Of a stretch of 64,000 nucleotides of DNA, positions 42,111 to 50,711 are shown piece by piece. Position 1 is the stretch's first letter, and each line of letters starts with the position of its first letter. Source of the DNA: Hyphomonadaceae bacterium (GTDB lineage: Bacteria; Pseudomonadota; Alphaproteobacteria; Caulobacterales; Aquidulcibacteraceae); the NCBI GenBank assembly GCA_016791425.1, contig JAEUMQ010000017.1, positions 1-64,000 of the forward strand, in the 5' to 3' direction. Below the pieces are notes generated by a model, which was not told where the DNA came from, did not search any database, and worked only from the letters and a program-made list of their open reading frames with translations. Both the position numbers and the translations under genes were made by a program.

Positions 42111-43010
42111 GTGAAGGCGGGGCTCGATCTTCCGCATCCGGACGATGGGAGCCTGGCGAGGCTGGTGGCCGGGCGCGTGCGCCGTCATGGGAAGGTCACG
42201 TCGCCGCCGAGGCCGCCGAACTTCGCCGCGCTCTTCGCCGACGAGTTCTTCTCGCTGCAGCGCGTGCCGGCCTTTGCTGGCGCCGGCGAAGAGACGCAAG
42301 CCGCAATCCGCGCCGCCTGCGCGCAGGGCGTGCTCGACGAAGCCTATTTCATCGAGAAGAGCGGGCTCGCCTATTGCGCGCGCATGCTTCTGCTCGCGGA
42401 GGATACCCAAACGCGCCAGGCGTTCGCGCTCATGGGCGCGGATGAAGCCGCGCACCTCGCATGGATCACGGCATACGTGCCCGAGGCGCGCCGCACCGAC
42501 GCGGCGCATCCCTTCCTGAAGCTGGTCGCGGAGCTGATCGAGCAGGCGCCGTCGCCGGTGCTGGTCTATCTGCTGCAGTTGATCCTCGAAGGCTGGGGGC
42601 TCGCGCATTATCGCGACCTGGCCGCCGCCGCGCGCGAGCCTGCTCTGGCGCACGTATTCAAGACGATCCTCAAGGATGAGGGCATGCATGTGCGCTTGGG
42701 CGCCGCGCTGCATGATCCGCGCAAATTCTCCGACGCCGAGCGGACGCTGACGCGCGATGCGCTGGCGCAATTCCTGACCCTCGTCCGCTGCGGGCCGCTC
42801 TCGGTCGCAGGCGCGCTCGCGCAGGCGACCGGCGCCGAACTTGTTTCCCTGCACGAGGCGCTCGCCGGTGAAGCCGAAGCAGCGCGCAAGTTGGGGCTTC
42901 TGCGCCAACTCATGCGCGCCGAAGGCATGGACTGGGCCGGCGCCGAGATGCAGGCCCTTGGGCTTTTCGCGCCGATGACGCCGGCGCAGGCCGCTGCGTT
43001 GCTCCGTTAG
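42111..43010 (+). CDS. Ferritin-like diiron protein, unknown substrate
   Basis: 299 aa, predominantly helical. Putative metal ligands are E82 (IEKSGLAYC), E112 and H115 (DEAAHL), E160 (ILEGWGL) and E190 and H193 (KDEGMHV), giving the E / ExxH / E / ExxH pattern of carboxylate-bridged diiron oxygenases. No named family recognised. The best start is GTG 42111, 29 bases after the Rieske stop, because the frame upstream overlaps that gene out of frame. Same operon as Rieske oxygenase A. An oxidase or hydroxylase acting on the same intermediate is inferred. Confidence 0.65.
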   Translation: MKAGLDLPHPDDGSLARLVAGRVRRHGKVTSPPRPPNFAALFADEFFSLQRVPAFAGAGEETQAAIRAACAQGVLDEAYFIEKSGLAYCARMLLLAEDTQTRQAFALMGADEAAHLAWITAYVPEARRTDAAHPFLKLVAELIEQAPSPVLVYLLQLILEGWGLAHYRDLAAAAREPALAHVFKTILKDEGMHVRLGAALHDPRKFSDAERTLTRDALAQFLTLVRCGPLSVAGALAQATGAELVSLHEALAGEAEAARKLGLLRQLMRAEGMDWAGAEMQALGLFAPMTPAQAAALLR

Positions 43011-43026
43011 GCGCTTGAACCGCCAG

Positions 43027-44424
43027 CTAAGGGGGCGGTCTGGGCGGAGCGATGCTCAGCCGACTGAGCAAAGCCTGCGCCTTCTCCAGATCGTGCACGA
43101 GCGCGCGGTCTTTGATGGAATCCATGCTCTGGCCCTCGGCCTCCGCGGCCGCGATGAGCTTTGCGCGCAAACCCGCGACGACCACGACGTGCAGCTCGCG
43201 CAACTGCCCAAGCTCGCGGGCGCGCGCATAATGATGTCCCCGCATCAGCTCCGCCTCGACCGCGCCGCCGTGTCCCGCATCCTCCGTCAGCAGCACATAG
43301 TGCGGCGGCGACAGCACCGGCAGCAGCAGCCCCGGCCGATCTCCGATCGCCTTCGCCGCGACCGGCTCTCCAAGCTTTTCCCCCACCAGATCGCACACCG
43401 CATCGGCGCGCCCAATGAAGGTGAGGCATGGCGTGCGCTCGGCGAAGCCGCTCACGCGCACGAGGTCGCCGATCTCGTAGCGCAGGAAACCGCCCGGCGC
43501 CGAGAGCACGACCGAATACGTCTTGCCGTCTCGAACGTCCGCCAACGGATGAAGGACCCCCGCGTCGTCGCGGAACTCTAAATAGACCTGGTCGAGTACG
43601 GGAACAGGCGCGGGCGCGCTCGCCAGCGGGATGGTCAGCGGTGCTTCGGTGGCGATGAGGCCTTTCCCCTGGAACCTCGCATGCGGCAGGCGCCGTTGCA
43701 GCTCGCGCGCAGGCCCGGCCGCCGCCGCGCAGTCCCAAGCCGACACGAATTGGAGATCCGGCCAGACGTCCGTCCAATCGCGCGCGCCGACGAGATCCAT
43801 AAGCGCCAGCAGATAGGTCGGGCTCCACAGCGAGATGAGCTCGAGCCGTTTCTCGGTGAGCAGCGCATCCGCCAATGCGCGGCGAAATGCGGCGGGCGCA
43901 CGGACGCTGCCCAATGCCTTGGGCGCGACGAGGAACGTGCGCGCCATCGGCGCGAGGAGACCGAGAAAGCTCGCCTCATGTGTGAGCGCATGTTCTCGCG
44001 GCGGCGCCAGCGCCATGAATAGGCGGCCGCTTGTCGGCCGATAGAAGTGCGCGAGCACGTCGTGCGCCCACACCGCAAGCGCCGAGGCGAAGACGCCCTT
44101 CAGCCCTGGTGTGATCGGGATCGGCTTCTTCGCGCCGCTGGAGCCCGAGGTCGTCATCCAATGATCGACTGCGCCGGGCCAGATGACGTCGCGCTCGCCC
44201 GCCTGCATGCGCGCGATGTGCGGCCCAAGGTCCTCGTGGCGCACGACCGGCAGATGTTCGATCCGCCGGCCGAAGCGACCATAGCCGCAAGCGCCGAGCG
44301 CCCGCTCGATCCGCGCCTTCACCCGCGCCTGCGCCTCTTCCGGCGCAGCGAGCGCACGCAGGAACGCCCGATGCCGTGCGCGCGTGAGCAGGAGCGTTGC
44401 GCCCGCCGCGGCTTGCGGGATCAT
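43027..44424 (-). CDS. GH3-family acyl-adenylating enzyme
   Basis: 465 aa, ANL-superfamily GH3 fold, the family of plant auxin and jasmonate amido synthetases. ATP loop WMTTSGSSGAKKPIPITPG (about residues 90-108), LQFVSAWDCAAAAGPA, the YLEFRDDAGVLHP strand and GGFLRYEIGDLVRVSGF (adenylate motif), with the C-terminal GRADAVCDLVGEKL. It would activate a carboxylate as acyl-AMP and pass it to an amine or other acceptor. Bacterial GH3 proteins are mostly uncharacterised. Its ATG overlaps the stop of the beta-helix acyltransferase gene by 4 bases, so the two act together. Confidence 0.82.
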   Translation of the reverse strand: MIPQAAAGATLLLTRARHRAFLRALAAPEEAQARVKARIERALGACGYGRFGRRIEHLPVVRHEDLGPHIARMQAGERDVIWPGAVDHWMTTSGSSGAKKPIPITPGLKGVFASALAVWAHDVLAHFYRPTSGRLFMALAPPREHALTHEASFLGLLAPMARTFLVAPKALGSVRAPAAFRRALADALLTEKRLELISLWSPTYLLALMDLVGARDWTDVWPDLQFVSAWDCAAAAGPARELQRRLPHARFQGKGLIATEAPLTIPLASAPAPVPVLDQVYLEFRDDAGVLHPLADVRDGKTYSVVLSAPGGFLRYEIGDLVRVSGFAERTPCLTFIGRADAVCDLVGEKLGEPVAAKAIGDRPGLLLPVLSPPHYVLLTEDAGHGGAVEAELMRGHHYARARELGQLRELHVVVVAGLRAKLIAAAEAEGQSMDSIKDRALVHDLEKAQALLSRLSIAPPRPPP

Positions 44425-45059
44425 GTGTCCGGCTCGCCAGGCGCCTGGACGGTTTCGTTGATGTGCACGTCGCTCAGCGCCGGCAGGATCGTGCCGTCGC
44501 TCAGCGTCGCGCCGGGCCCGAGCCGGGAGCCCGCGCCGATGAAGCAATCGTTCCCGATGCGGACCTTCTTCACGAGCAGATGCATTTGCCCGGCCCGGCG
44601 ACGCGTGACGTGTGCGTAGCATTCCACCTTGTGTCCGAAGATCACGCGGTTTCCGATCAGCATCAGCGGCCGATCGACGATCTCAACGCGCGGCGTCCAA
44701 TAGACGCCGTATCCCACGCGCGCGCCCCACAGCCGCAGCCACATGGAATAGAGCCCCGGCACGAGCCGCAGCGCGTATTCCAGGGGCGGCGCCGCTTCGT
44801 AGAAGAGCTGAAATTGGTGCGCCGCCCACCACGGCGAATAGTCCGGCGCATCGAGCCGCGTCAGTCCTTCCTTGAGCGGATGGAAGCGGTCATGGATGCG
44901 GAATGCGATCGGCGGCGGCAGGTAGAGCGTGGCGACGAGCAGCAACGCCGTCCAGATCGAGGGCGATGTCACGAAATACCCGAGCACGATGAAGTTGAGC
45001 ACGATCATCGCGGTCGGGAACCAGGCAACGAGGCGGCCGCCAAGCGTCATCCCCCGCAT
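44421..45059 (-). CDS. Membrane-anchored left-handed beta-helix acyltransferase
   Basis: About 212 aa. Two N-terminal hydrophobic segments (about residues 10-30 and 33-53) precede a left-handed beta-helix domain, visible as hexapeptide-like repeats (LIGNRVIFGHKVECYAHV, VRIGNDCFIGAGSRLG, ATLSDGTILP). LbH proteins of this kind are acyltransferases or carrier-linked enzymes. Starts at 45059 or 45050 are both possible and no strong ribosome binding site is visible. It is the first gene of a two-gene operon with GH3, divergent from the MFS gene. Substrate unknown. Confidence 0.7.
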   Translation of the reverse strand: MRGMTLGGRLVAWFPTAMIVLNFIVLGYFVTSPSIWTALLLVATLYLPPPIAFRIHDRFHPLKEGLTRLDAPDYSPWWAAHQFQLFYEAAPPLEYALRLVPGLYSMWLRLWGARVGYGVYWTPRVEIVDRPLMLIGNRVIFGHKVECYAHVTRRRAGQMHLLVKKVRIGNDCFIGAGSRLGPGATLSDGTILPALSDVHINETVQAPGEPDT

Positions 45060-45128
45060 CCGAAACGAAACGACGCCTGCTGACAAGCCCCGCGCTTTCG
45101 TCCAACACTGGCGGAGGGGAGGGACTGC

Positions 45129-46793
45129 ATGACCGCAGCCGCAACAGGTCCGGCCGAGCAGCCGGAAAAGGGCAAAGGCGCGCTCGTCATCGGGGCGTCC
45201 TCGCTCGGCACGATGTTCGAGTGGTACGATTTCTTCCTCTACGGCGCGTTGGCGGTGGAGATCGCGCGGCACTTCTTCTCCGCCGTCGATGAGACCACCG
45301 GCTTCATCCTGGCGCTGGCGGCTTTCGCGGCCGGCTTCCTCGTGCGCCCCTTGGGTGCGCTAATTTTCGGCCGCGTCGGCGATATCGTCGGTCGCAAATA
45401 CACCTTCCTGGTCACCATGGGGCTCATGGGCGTCTCGACCTTCGTGGTCGGACTATTGCCCTCGTACGATCAGATCGGCATCGCCGCCCCGATCATCCTC
45501 GTCTTGCTGCGTCTGCTGCAGGGGCTGGCGATCGGCGGCGAGTATGGCGGCGCTGCGATCTATGTCGCCGAACATGCGCCGGCGAACCGTCGCGGGTTCA
45601 ACACCGGCTGGATCCAGACCACCGCGGCCTTGGGCCTCGTCCTCTCCCTCACGATTATCATGGCCGCGCGCACCGCGCTTTCCCCTGAAGCCTTCGCCGA
45701 TTGGGGCTGGCGCATTCCGTTCCTCGTTTCGATCTTCCTGCTCGGCATCTCGCTCTGGATTCGCTTGAAGCTCGGCGAAAGCCCGATCTTCCAGCGCATG
45801 CGCGACGAGGCCGCGACCTCGAAGGCGCCGTTCGCGGAAGCCTTCGGCCGCTGGAGCAACATGAAGCTTGTTCTCATCGCGCTCGCGATGGTCGCGGGCC
45901 AGGCGGTGTCGTTCTATGCGAGCACGTTCTACATCCTCTTCTTCCTCGACCGCATGCTGAAGGTCGAGCCTTTCACCGCCAACCTGCTCTTGACGGCGGG
46001 GCTGCTGCTGGGCGGCGGCTTCTACGTCGTCTTCGGCTGGCTGAGCGACAAGGTCGGGCGCAAGCCGATCCTGCTCGGCGGCCTTTTGGCGGCGGGCCTT
46101 CTCTACATTCCGCTCTTCCATGCGCTCTCCGCGGCGGCCAATCCCGCGCTCGCGCGCGCCGAGCGTACCGCGCCCGTGATCGTCTACGCTGATCCGGCCG
46201 CATGCTCGGTTCAGTTCGACCCGATCGGCCGCGCAAAATTCGATCAGCGCTCATGCGACATCGCGAAATCGACGCTCTCCCGCACCGGCGTCTCCTATCA
46301 GAACGCGGCCTTGCCGGCCGGAGCGGTCGCGCGCGTGGAGATCGGCGCGCAAGCCCTCGCCGTTCCTGATCCGCGCACGCTTCCGCCTGCGGACAAAGCC
46401 GCCGCGATCACGCAATTCCAGCAGGAGCTTCGCGCCGCGCTCACCAGCGCCGGCTATCCCGCGCGCGCCGACCCCGCCGCGATCGAGACCGGCCTCGTCA
46501 TCGCCATCCTCACGCTCTTCATCGCAATCCAGACGGCGTCCTACGGTCCGCTCGCGGCGATGCTGGTGGAGCTTTTCCCCGCGCGCATCCGCTACACCTC
46601 GATGTCGGTGCCCTATCATATCGGCAACGGCTGGTTCGGCGGCTTCCTGCCCACCACGGCCTTCGCCATCGTCGCCGCGACGGGCGATATCTATGCCGGT
46701 CTCTGGTATCCGATCGTCGTGCTGGCGGGTTCGTTCACGATCTGCCTCTTCTTGCTGCCGGAGACTCGCGGCAGGCCGGTTGAGCACACATAG
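45129..46793 (+). CDS. MHS-type MFS transporter with large extracytoplasmic insertion
   Basis: 554 aa, about 12 membrane helices. The N-terminal motif EWYDFFLYGALAVEI and RPLGALIFGRVGDIVGRKYTF (motif A, with G-x-x-x-D-x-x-G-R-x-x-T) put it in the metabolite:H+ symporter (MHS) branch. GLAIGGEYGGAAIYVAEHAP is a typical MHS signature. Residues about 335-450 form an unusual soluble insertion with two cysteines between helices. MHS proteins import or export organic acids, betaine and similar solutes; here it likely moves an intermediate or product of the surrounding oxygenase locus. GGAGGGGAGGG precedes the ATG. Confidence 0.88.
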   Translation: MTAAATGPAEQPEKGKGALVIGASSLGTMFEWYDFFLYGALAVEIARHFFSAVDETTGFILALAAFAAGFLVRPLGALIFGRVGDIVGRKYTFLVTMGLMGVSTFVVGLLPSYDQIGIAAPIILVLLRLLQGLAIGGEYGGAAIYVAEHAPANRRGFNTGWIQTTAALGLVLSLTIIMAARTALSPEAFADWGWRIPFLVSIFLLGISLWIRLKLGESPIFQRMRDEAATSKAPFAEAFGRWSNMKLVLIALAMVAGQAVSFYASTFYILFFLDRMLKVEPFTANLLLTAGLLLGGGFYVVFGWLSDKVGRKPILLGGLLAAGLLYIPLFHALSAAANPALARAERTAPVIVYADPAACSVQFDPIGRAKFDQRSCDIAKSTLSRTGVSYQNAALPAGAVARVEIGAQALAVPDPRTLPPADKAAAITQFQQELRAALTSAGYPARADPAAIETGLVIAILTLFIAIQTASYGPLAAMLVELFPARIRYTSMSVPYHIGNGWFGGFLPTTAFAIVAATGDIYAGLWYPIVVLAGSFTICLFLLPETRGRPVEHT

Positions 46794-46799
46794 CGGCGA

Positions 46800-47801
46800 T
46801 TACACGTAGAATTCGATGTTCGAACGCTGCGAAGGCAGCGCGGCAGGGTCTTCGCCTGCCTCCACCGCCGCGCGCAGCGCGTGGATGTGCGCGTGGATGA
46901 GATCCGCGCTGGTGTCGATGAACGGCCCTGGCCGGTCGGCTATCACGTCCATCTGGTCGGCCAGCACGCGCTTGTCCTGGTCGATCACGCGTTGGCCTTG
47001 GATACGCACGAAGGGCGCCGCGAACGGCGTGAGCGCGCCGAGCCGCCAGGCGAGCTCGGTGTGTACGCGCGTGCGTGTCGCGGTCTCCGGCACGGATTGC
47101 GATGTGATGAGGAACACGCTTCTTCCGATCTCGTAGCGCACATGCGTGATGTTCGGCGCAATGAAGCGGTCGATGTGCCGCACCGGCAAGCCGCGCGGAT
47201 TGAGCGCGAACGCGAACCACCCGAGATTCGTCCGCTCTCCAAAATACTCGACGCGCACTTCCCCTCTTTCCACTGCGACGGTGGCGTTGATCTTCTCCGC
47301 GCGCGCCTGCCGGAAGATGCCCGGATGCACGCTCACCGTATGCGGCACATCGACGAAATTCTCCGCGCAGTTCGTCACCGTGTTCTCGAAGACGTTGACC
47401 AGCCGCACGCGGCCGAATCCGCGGGCGCGATAATGCGGCATGGCGAACGGCGCGCTCTCCACGCCGCGGTCCAACCGCACATAGACGTAGCCGTCCCGTT
47501 CGCACGTCTCGTACACCGGGAGTCTGAACGGGCCCGCGGCGTCCTCCGAAGGGATGGCGACCACGCGCCCGCCCGCGCCGTACGCCCAGCCGTGATACGG
47601 GCACTTCAGCACGCCGCGGCGCGCCGTCCCCGCCGACAGCTTGCCGCAGCGATGCAGGCAACGGTCCGGCGCCGCGATCGGCGTTCCGTCCGGATCGCGA
47701 TAGAGCACGAGCGCGACATTGCAGATGCGCCGGCCGATCACCGCGCCCGCGTGCAGCGCCCGGCTCTCCGCGGCGACCATCCAATAATGCGCGTCGCTCA
47801 C
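46800..47801 (-). CDS. Rieske non-heme iron oxygenase B
   Basis: 333 aa. Rieske ligands are CLH (Cys48, His50) and CPYH (Cys67, His70). The catalytic site is NFVDVPHTVSVH (Asp151, His154, His159), preceded by VTNCAENF. It is clearly different from Rieske A and resembles oxygenases that act on single or mono-substituted substrates rather than the three-component benzene dioxygenases. Its ATG overlaps the stop of the upstream ferredoxin gene, so the ferredoxin is its likely electron donor; a reductase is not present. Substrate unknown. Confidence 0.85.
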   Translation of the reverse strand: MSDAHYWMVAAESRALHAGAVIGRRICNVALVLYRDPDGTPIAAPDRCLHRCGKLSAGTARRGVLKCPYHGWAYGAGGRVVAIPSEDAAGPFRLPVYETCERDGYVYVRLDRGVESAPFAMPHYRARGFGRVRLVNVFENTVTNCAENFVDVPHTVSVHPGIFRQARAEKINATVAVERGEVRVEYFGERTNLGWFAFALNPRGLPVRHIDRFIAPNITHVRYEIGRSVFLITSQSVPETATRTRVHTELAWRLGALTPFAAPFVRIQGQRVIDQDKRVLADQMDVIADRPGPFIDTSADLIHAHIHALRAAVEAGEDPAALPSQRSNIEFYV

Positions 47802-48085
47802 AGCTTCTCGACGGCGATGTCGGCGGTGAGCTGCAGCTGGCAGAGCAGCCGCGCGTGCGTCTCGCCGTCTGGCGCATAGACCTCCAGGGATTCCCGTTCA
47901 TGCGCCGAAGGCGGCTCGAGATCTCCGTTTGTGGCTATCACGCGCGAAAGGCACGTGCCGCACACGCCTTCGCGGCATCCGAACAGCGCCGGCGAGTTCG
48001 ACGCGGTGAGATGCAGCGAGAGCGGCGCCCGCTCGGGCAGCTCGAGCGGCGGGAACGACGTGCCGGGAAAGGTGAGCGTCGGCAT
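47798..48085 (-). CDS. Plant-type 2Fe-2S ferredoxin
   Basis: 95 aa. The C-x4-C-x2-C motif (GCREGVCGTC: Cys37, Cys42, Cys45) plus a distant Cys82 (RLLCQLQL) are the four ligands of a plant-type 2Fe-2S cluster. It would carry electrons to Rieske oxygenase B, whose start it overlaps (ATGA), and possibly to the AurF-like protein upstream, whose stop it also touches. No reductase partner in the locus. Confidence 0.9.
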   Translation of the reverse strand: MPTLTFPGTSFPPLELPERAPLSLHLTASNSPALFGCREGVCGTCLSRVIATNGDLEPPSAHERESLEVYAPDGETHARLLCQLQLTADIAVEKL

Positions 48086-49266
48086 CAGTGCGCGAAGCGT
48101 CTCTGGTAGGCTGCCTTGTTGACGCGGAGCCGGGAGGCGAGATCGCTCGCGCTCATGCGGCGCATCTCGCGGTTGGCCGGGGTGAGAAGCTCCGTCTTCT
48201 CCACATAGGCGCGGTAATTATCGACCGCCGTGTGATGCGACGTCGCCGAAGCATGGAAGCCTTCGCTTTCCTCGGTGAAGCAGCGCCGCAGCATTTCGCG
48301 CGCTTCGCGCTCGTCCATGCCGAAAGTTGGCGAGCGGAAGAGAGTCAGGCACGCCTCGTAGAGCGCTGGATCGTGCCAGAAGATGCCGTTGATCGCGACG
48401 GAGAAGGGTGTGTGGTCGAGTTGGCAGCCATCGACCGCGCGATTGATCGCCATGCGCTCGAGCGCATCTGCCGCCGGTAGAAGCTTTGGAACTTCGTGCG
48501 ACATGATCCGCGACGTATTGAAATGATAGCTCTCGTCCGTGTAGTGCGCCTTCGAGATCCGCGCCGGGATCGGCGCGTTCTCGTAGCCCTGGAACGCCTC
48601 GATGTGTTTGGCGAGCCGCTCCTGGATCATCTTGCCGTTCAGCGTGCGGATGCCGCGGATCATGAGATAATGCGCCGCCAGCGTCGGCCGGTCCGGCGCG
48701 AAGGCTGCGAAGGCGCGGATCTGTGCGCTGCGCCACCACCGCTTCAGTGATCCGGCGGGGCCGAACACCATCGTCTCGGCGTAAGGGCCGCGCATAGCAT
48801 AGGTGAAGAGACGCGCGCCGAAGAGCGCCCGCTCCACTTTCTCCCCGACGGTGCGGAAGGCGTTGATGTGCGCGCGCTCCTGCCGTGTTTCGAGGTCGAG
48901 CGTGTCGCAGAGCGGCCGGAAATCGTTGCCCGCGCCGTAAAGCCCCGCGGCCGCGATCTGGTTGAAGAAGATCGTCGCGATCTCCGCCGACGTGATCTGC
49001 GCATAATACGCCGCCCAATAGATGTGATTGAGCGAACGTCGCTGATCCTCGCTCGCCTGGTCCCAGAGCGGCGTGCCCCACAGGAACGAGAATTCCGGCG
49101 GGTTCCAGTAGAAGCCGCGCGCGGCCTCGAAATCGAAGGCAGCCGCCAGCCGATCGATCTCCTCGGTCTGGTCCTCGCCGAGCGCGCGGCGCATGTTGAA
49201 CGCGACCTGCTTGGCGATCCTTTGATCGGCCTGCAGGCTGGCGCGTTCCGCGAACGGGTCTGTCAT
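48085..49266 (-). CDS. AurF-like ferritin-fold diiron oxygenase
   Basis: 393 aa helical protein. Candidate diiron ligands are E95 (SAEIATIFF), E130 and H133 (QERAHI), E223 (HIEAFQGY) and E245 and H248 (DESYHF), the E / ExxH / E / ExxH set. The second-sphere pattern resembles the AurF/CmlI type of N- and aryl-oxygenases, but the similarity is weak by eye. Starts at ATG 49266; the upstream frame overlaps the desaturase gene. The stop overlaps the ferredoxin start (minus-strand TGATG), so it is co-translated with the ferredoxin and Rieske B. Confidence 0.68.
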   Translation of the reverse strand: MTDPFAERASLQADQRIAKQVAFNMRRALGEDQTEEIDRLAAAFDFEAARGFYWNPPEFSFLWGTPLWDQASEDQRRSLNHIYWAAYYAQITSAEIATIFFNQIAAAGLYGAGNDFRPLCDTLDLETRQERAHINAFRTVGEKVERALFGARLFTYAMRGPYAETMVFGPAGSLKRWWRSAQIRAFAAFAPDRPTLAAHYLMIRGIRTLNGKMIQERLAKHIEAFQGYENAPIPARISKAHYTDESYHFNTSRIMSHEVPKLLPAADALERMAINRAVDGCQLDHTPFSVAINGIFWHDPALYEACLTLFRSPTFGMDEREAREMLRRCFTEESEGFHASATSHHTAVDNYRAYVEKTELLTPANREMRRMSASDLASRLRVNKAAYQRRFAH

Positions 49267-49277
49267 GCCATCGCAGC

Positions 49278-50033
49278 TCAAGAGCGCGCTCCAAACGGCC
49301 ACAACAATTGCCTGAGCGGCGAGGGTGCGTCGAGCGCCGCGCTGCTGGCCGGCGCGGCGACCGGCACTTCGTACGTGCCGAAGAGCCGGTCCCAGATCGA
49401 AAGATTGGCGCCGAAATTGGCGTTCGGCTTCGCCGCGTCATGGTGCCGGAAATGCGCTGCCGGAACGATGAGCACGGCCGCGAGCGCGCGCATCGCGCCG
49501 TCGAGCCCGAGCCTGCGGTAATCGATCCGCCCGTGCCGCCAAAGGTCCAGTGCCGCGGTCGCCGAGGCGCCGAGATAGAATCCTTCCGGGCTGTCGCACA
49601 AAAGCGCCGCCCACGGATTGATCAGGAAATAGACGAAGAGGAAGCTGGCCCAGCTCGTGTTGCGCGACGTCGCCCACACATCCACGCGCGCGCCTGCATG
49701 ATGCGCGATGTGCAGTCGCCACAGTGGGCCTTTGTGCCACGCGCGATGCTGCAGATAATAGAGCAGGTCGATCGCGATGAAATTAAGCGCGAACGCGCCC
49801 CAGAACCCAATCGCCAGCGCTCCCGCAAGTTGCGGCAGCGCCGGCGCCAGCACATCGCGCGTGAGCCATAATCCAAGCAGCGGCACGCCCGCGCCCTGCA
49901 CCGCGAGCCCGACGAGGTTGAGCGTCCAGTCCCAGCGATCGTGCGCCGGCCCGGGCGCTGCGGGCGCGACGCGCTCGAGCGCCCACACGATCCCGAACGC
50001 CGCAATTGGCAGGAATGCGATGAGGAGCGTCAC
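49278..50033 (-). CDS. Sterol desaturase / fatty acid hydroxylase family protein
   Basis: 251 aa integral membrane diiron hydroxylase. Three histidine clusters (HRAWH at residues 96-100, HIAHH at about 108-112, HFRHHD at about 205-210) are the ligands of the SUR2/ERG3 superfamily. Four or more hydrophobic helices. Family members hydroxylate sphingoid bases, sterols, fatty acids or carotenoids. First gene of the minus-strand operon desaturase - diiron - ferredoxin - Rieske, with the next gene starting 11 bases after its stop. Specificity cannot be predicted. Confidence 0.87.
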   Translation of the reverse strand: MTLLIAFLPIAAFGIVWALERVAPAAPGPAHDRWDWTLNLVGLAVQGAGVPLLGLWLTRDVLAPALPQLAGALAIGFWGAFALNFIAIDLLYYLQHRAWHKGPLWRLHIAHHAGARVDVWATSRNTSWASFLFVYFLINPWAALLCDSPEGFYLGASATAALDLWRHGRIDYRRLGLDGAMRALAAVLIVPAAHFRHHDAAKPNANFGANLSIWDRLFGTYEVPVAAPASSAALDAPSPLRQLLWPFGARS

Positions 50034-50089
50034 GCGCCGATCTTAGTCCGACGGCCCAGCCGCCGGATAGGACCTCGCCGGATAGGACC

Positions 50090-50557
50090 TCAGGCCGCCG
50101 CGACCGGAACCGCCGCCGCCAACGCCGCCATAAGCTCGTCGTGGCCGCGCGCGGCGCGCAGCCGTTCGCGCATGTCGGCGTGCCGGAGCGCCCGCGACAC
50201 CTTCGCCAGCGCCTTGAGGTGATCCCCGCCGCGATCGTCGGGCGCGAGGATCATGCACACGAGGTCGGCCGGCCGCCCGTCGAGCGCGTCGAAATCGATC
50301 GGCGGGTCGAGGCGGGCGAAGCCCGCGATCGGTCGGACGAGCCCCGGCAGCCGCGCATGCGGCACCGCCACGCCTTCCCCGATCCCGGTGCCGGCGAGCC
50401 GCTCGCGCATGAGCACGGCGTCGAACGCCGCGCGCGGGTCCGCGCCGCCGGCCGTGGCGAGCGCCTCGGCCAGCGTCTGCAGCGCCTGACGTTTGTTGAC
50501 CGCGCCGAGCCGCGGCAGCACCGCCTTCGGCAGGATCAGATCACGCAAATCGCCCAT
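50090..50557 (-). CDS. ptsN: PTS IIA-like nitrogen regulatory protein
   Basis: 155 aa. The EIIA-Ntr fold with the phosphorylatable histidine in GIGEGVAVPHARLPGL, and ILAPDDRGGDHLKALAKVSR in the C-terminal half, are diagnostic. It regulates K+ and nitrogen metabolism by protein contacts. It follows the hpf gene, the usual partner. A 5' region with two overlapping inverted repeats (CCGAAA / TTTCGG and GGACC / GGTCC, 50712-50750) separates them, so ptsN may have its own promoter. Confidence 0.94.
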   Translation of the reverse strand: MGDLRDLILPKAVLPRLGAVNKRQALQTLAEALATAGGADPRAAFDAVLMRERLAGTGIGEGVAVPHARLPGLVRPIAGFARLDPPIDFDALDGRPADLVCMILAPDDRGGDHLKALAKVSRALRHADMRERLRAARGHDELMAALAAAVPVAAA

Positions 50558-50711
50558 AAGGTCTCGCCTGCAAGACGCGTGCGCGGGATATCCGGTTCCT
50601 GGGAAAACGTCCCATTGAGCCGATCCGGCACAGGCCCTGCCCAATCTCTCGCGCCTTGGTACCCGAAGCGCGTAACACTTTCCTTCCCGGATCAGCGCCT
50701 TAGAGCGCTTG

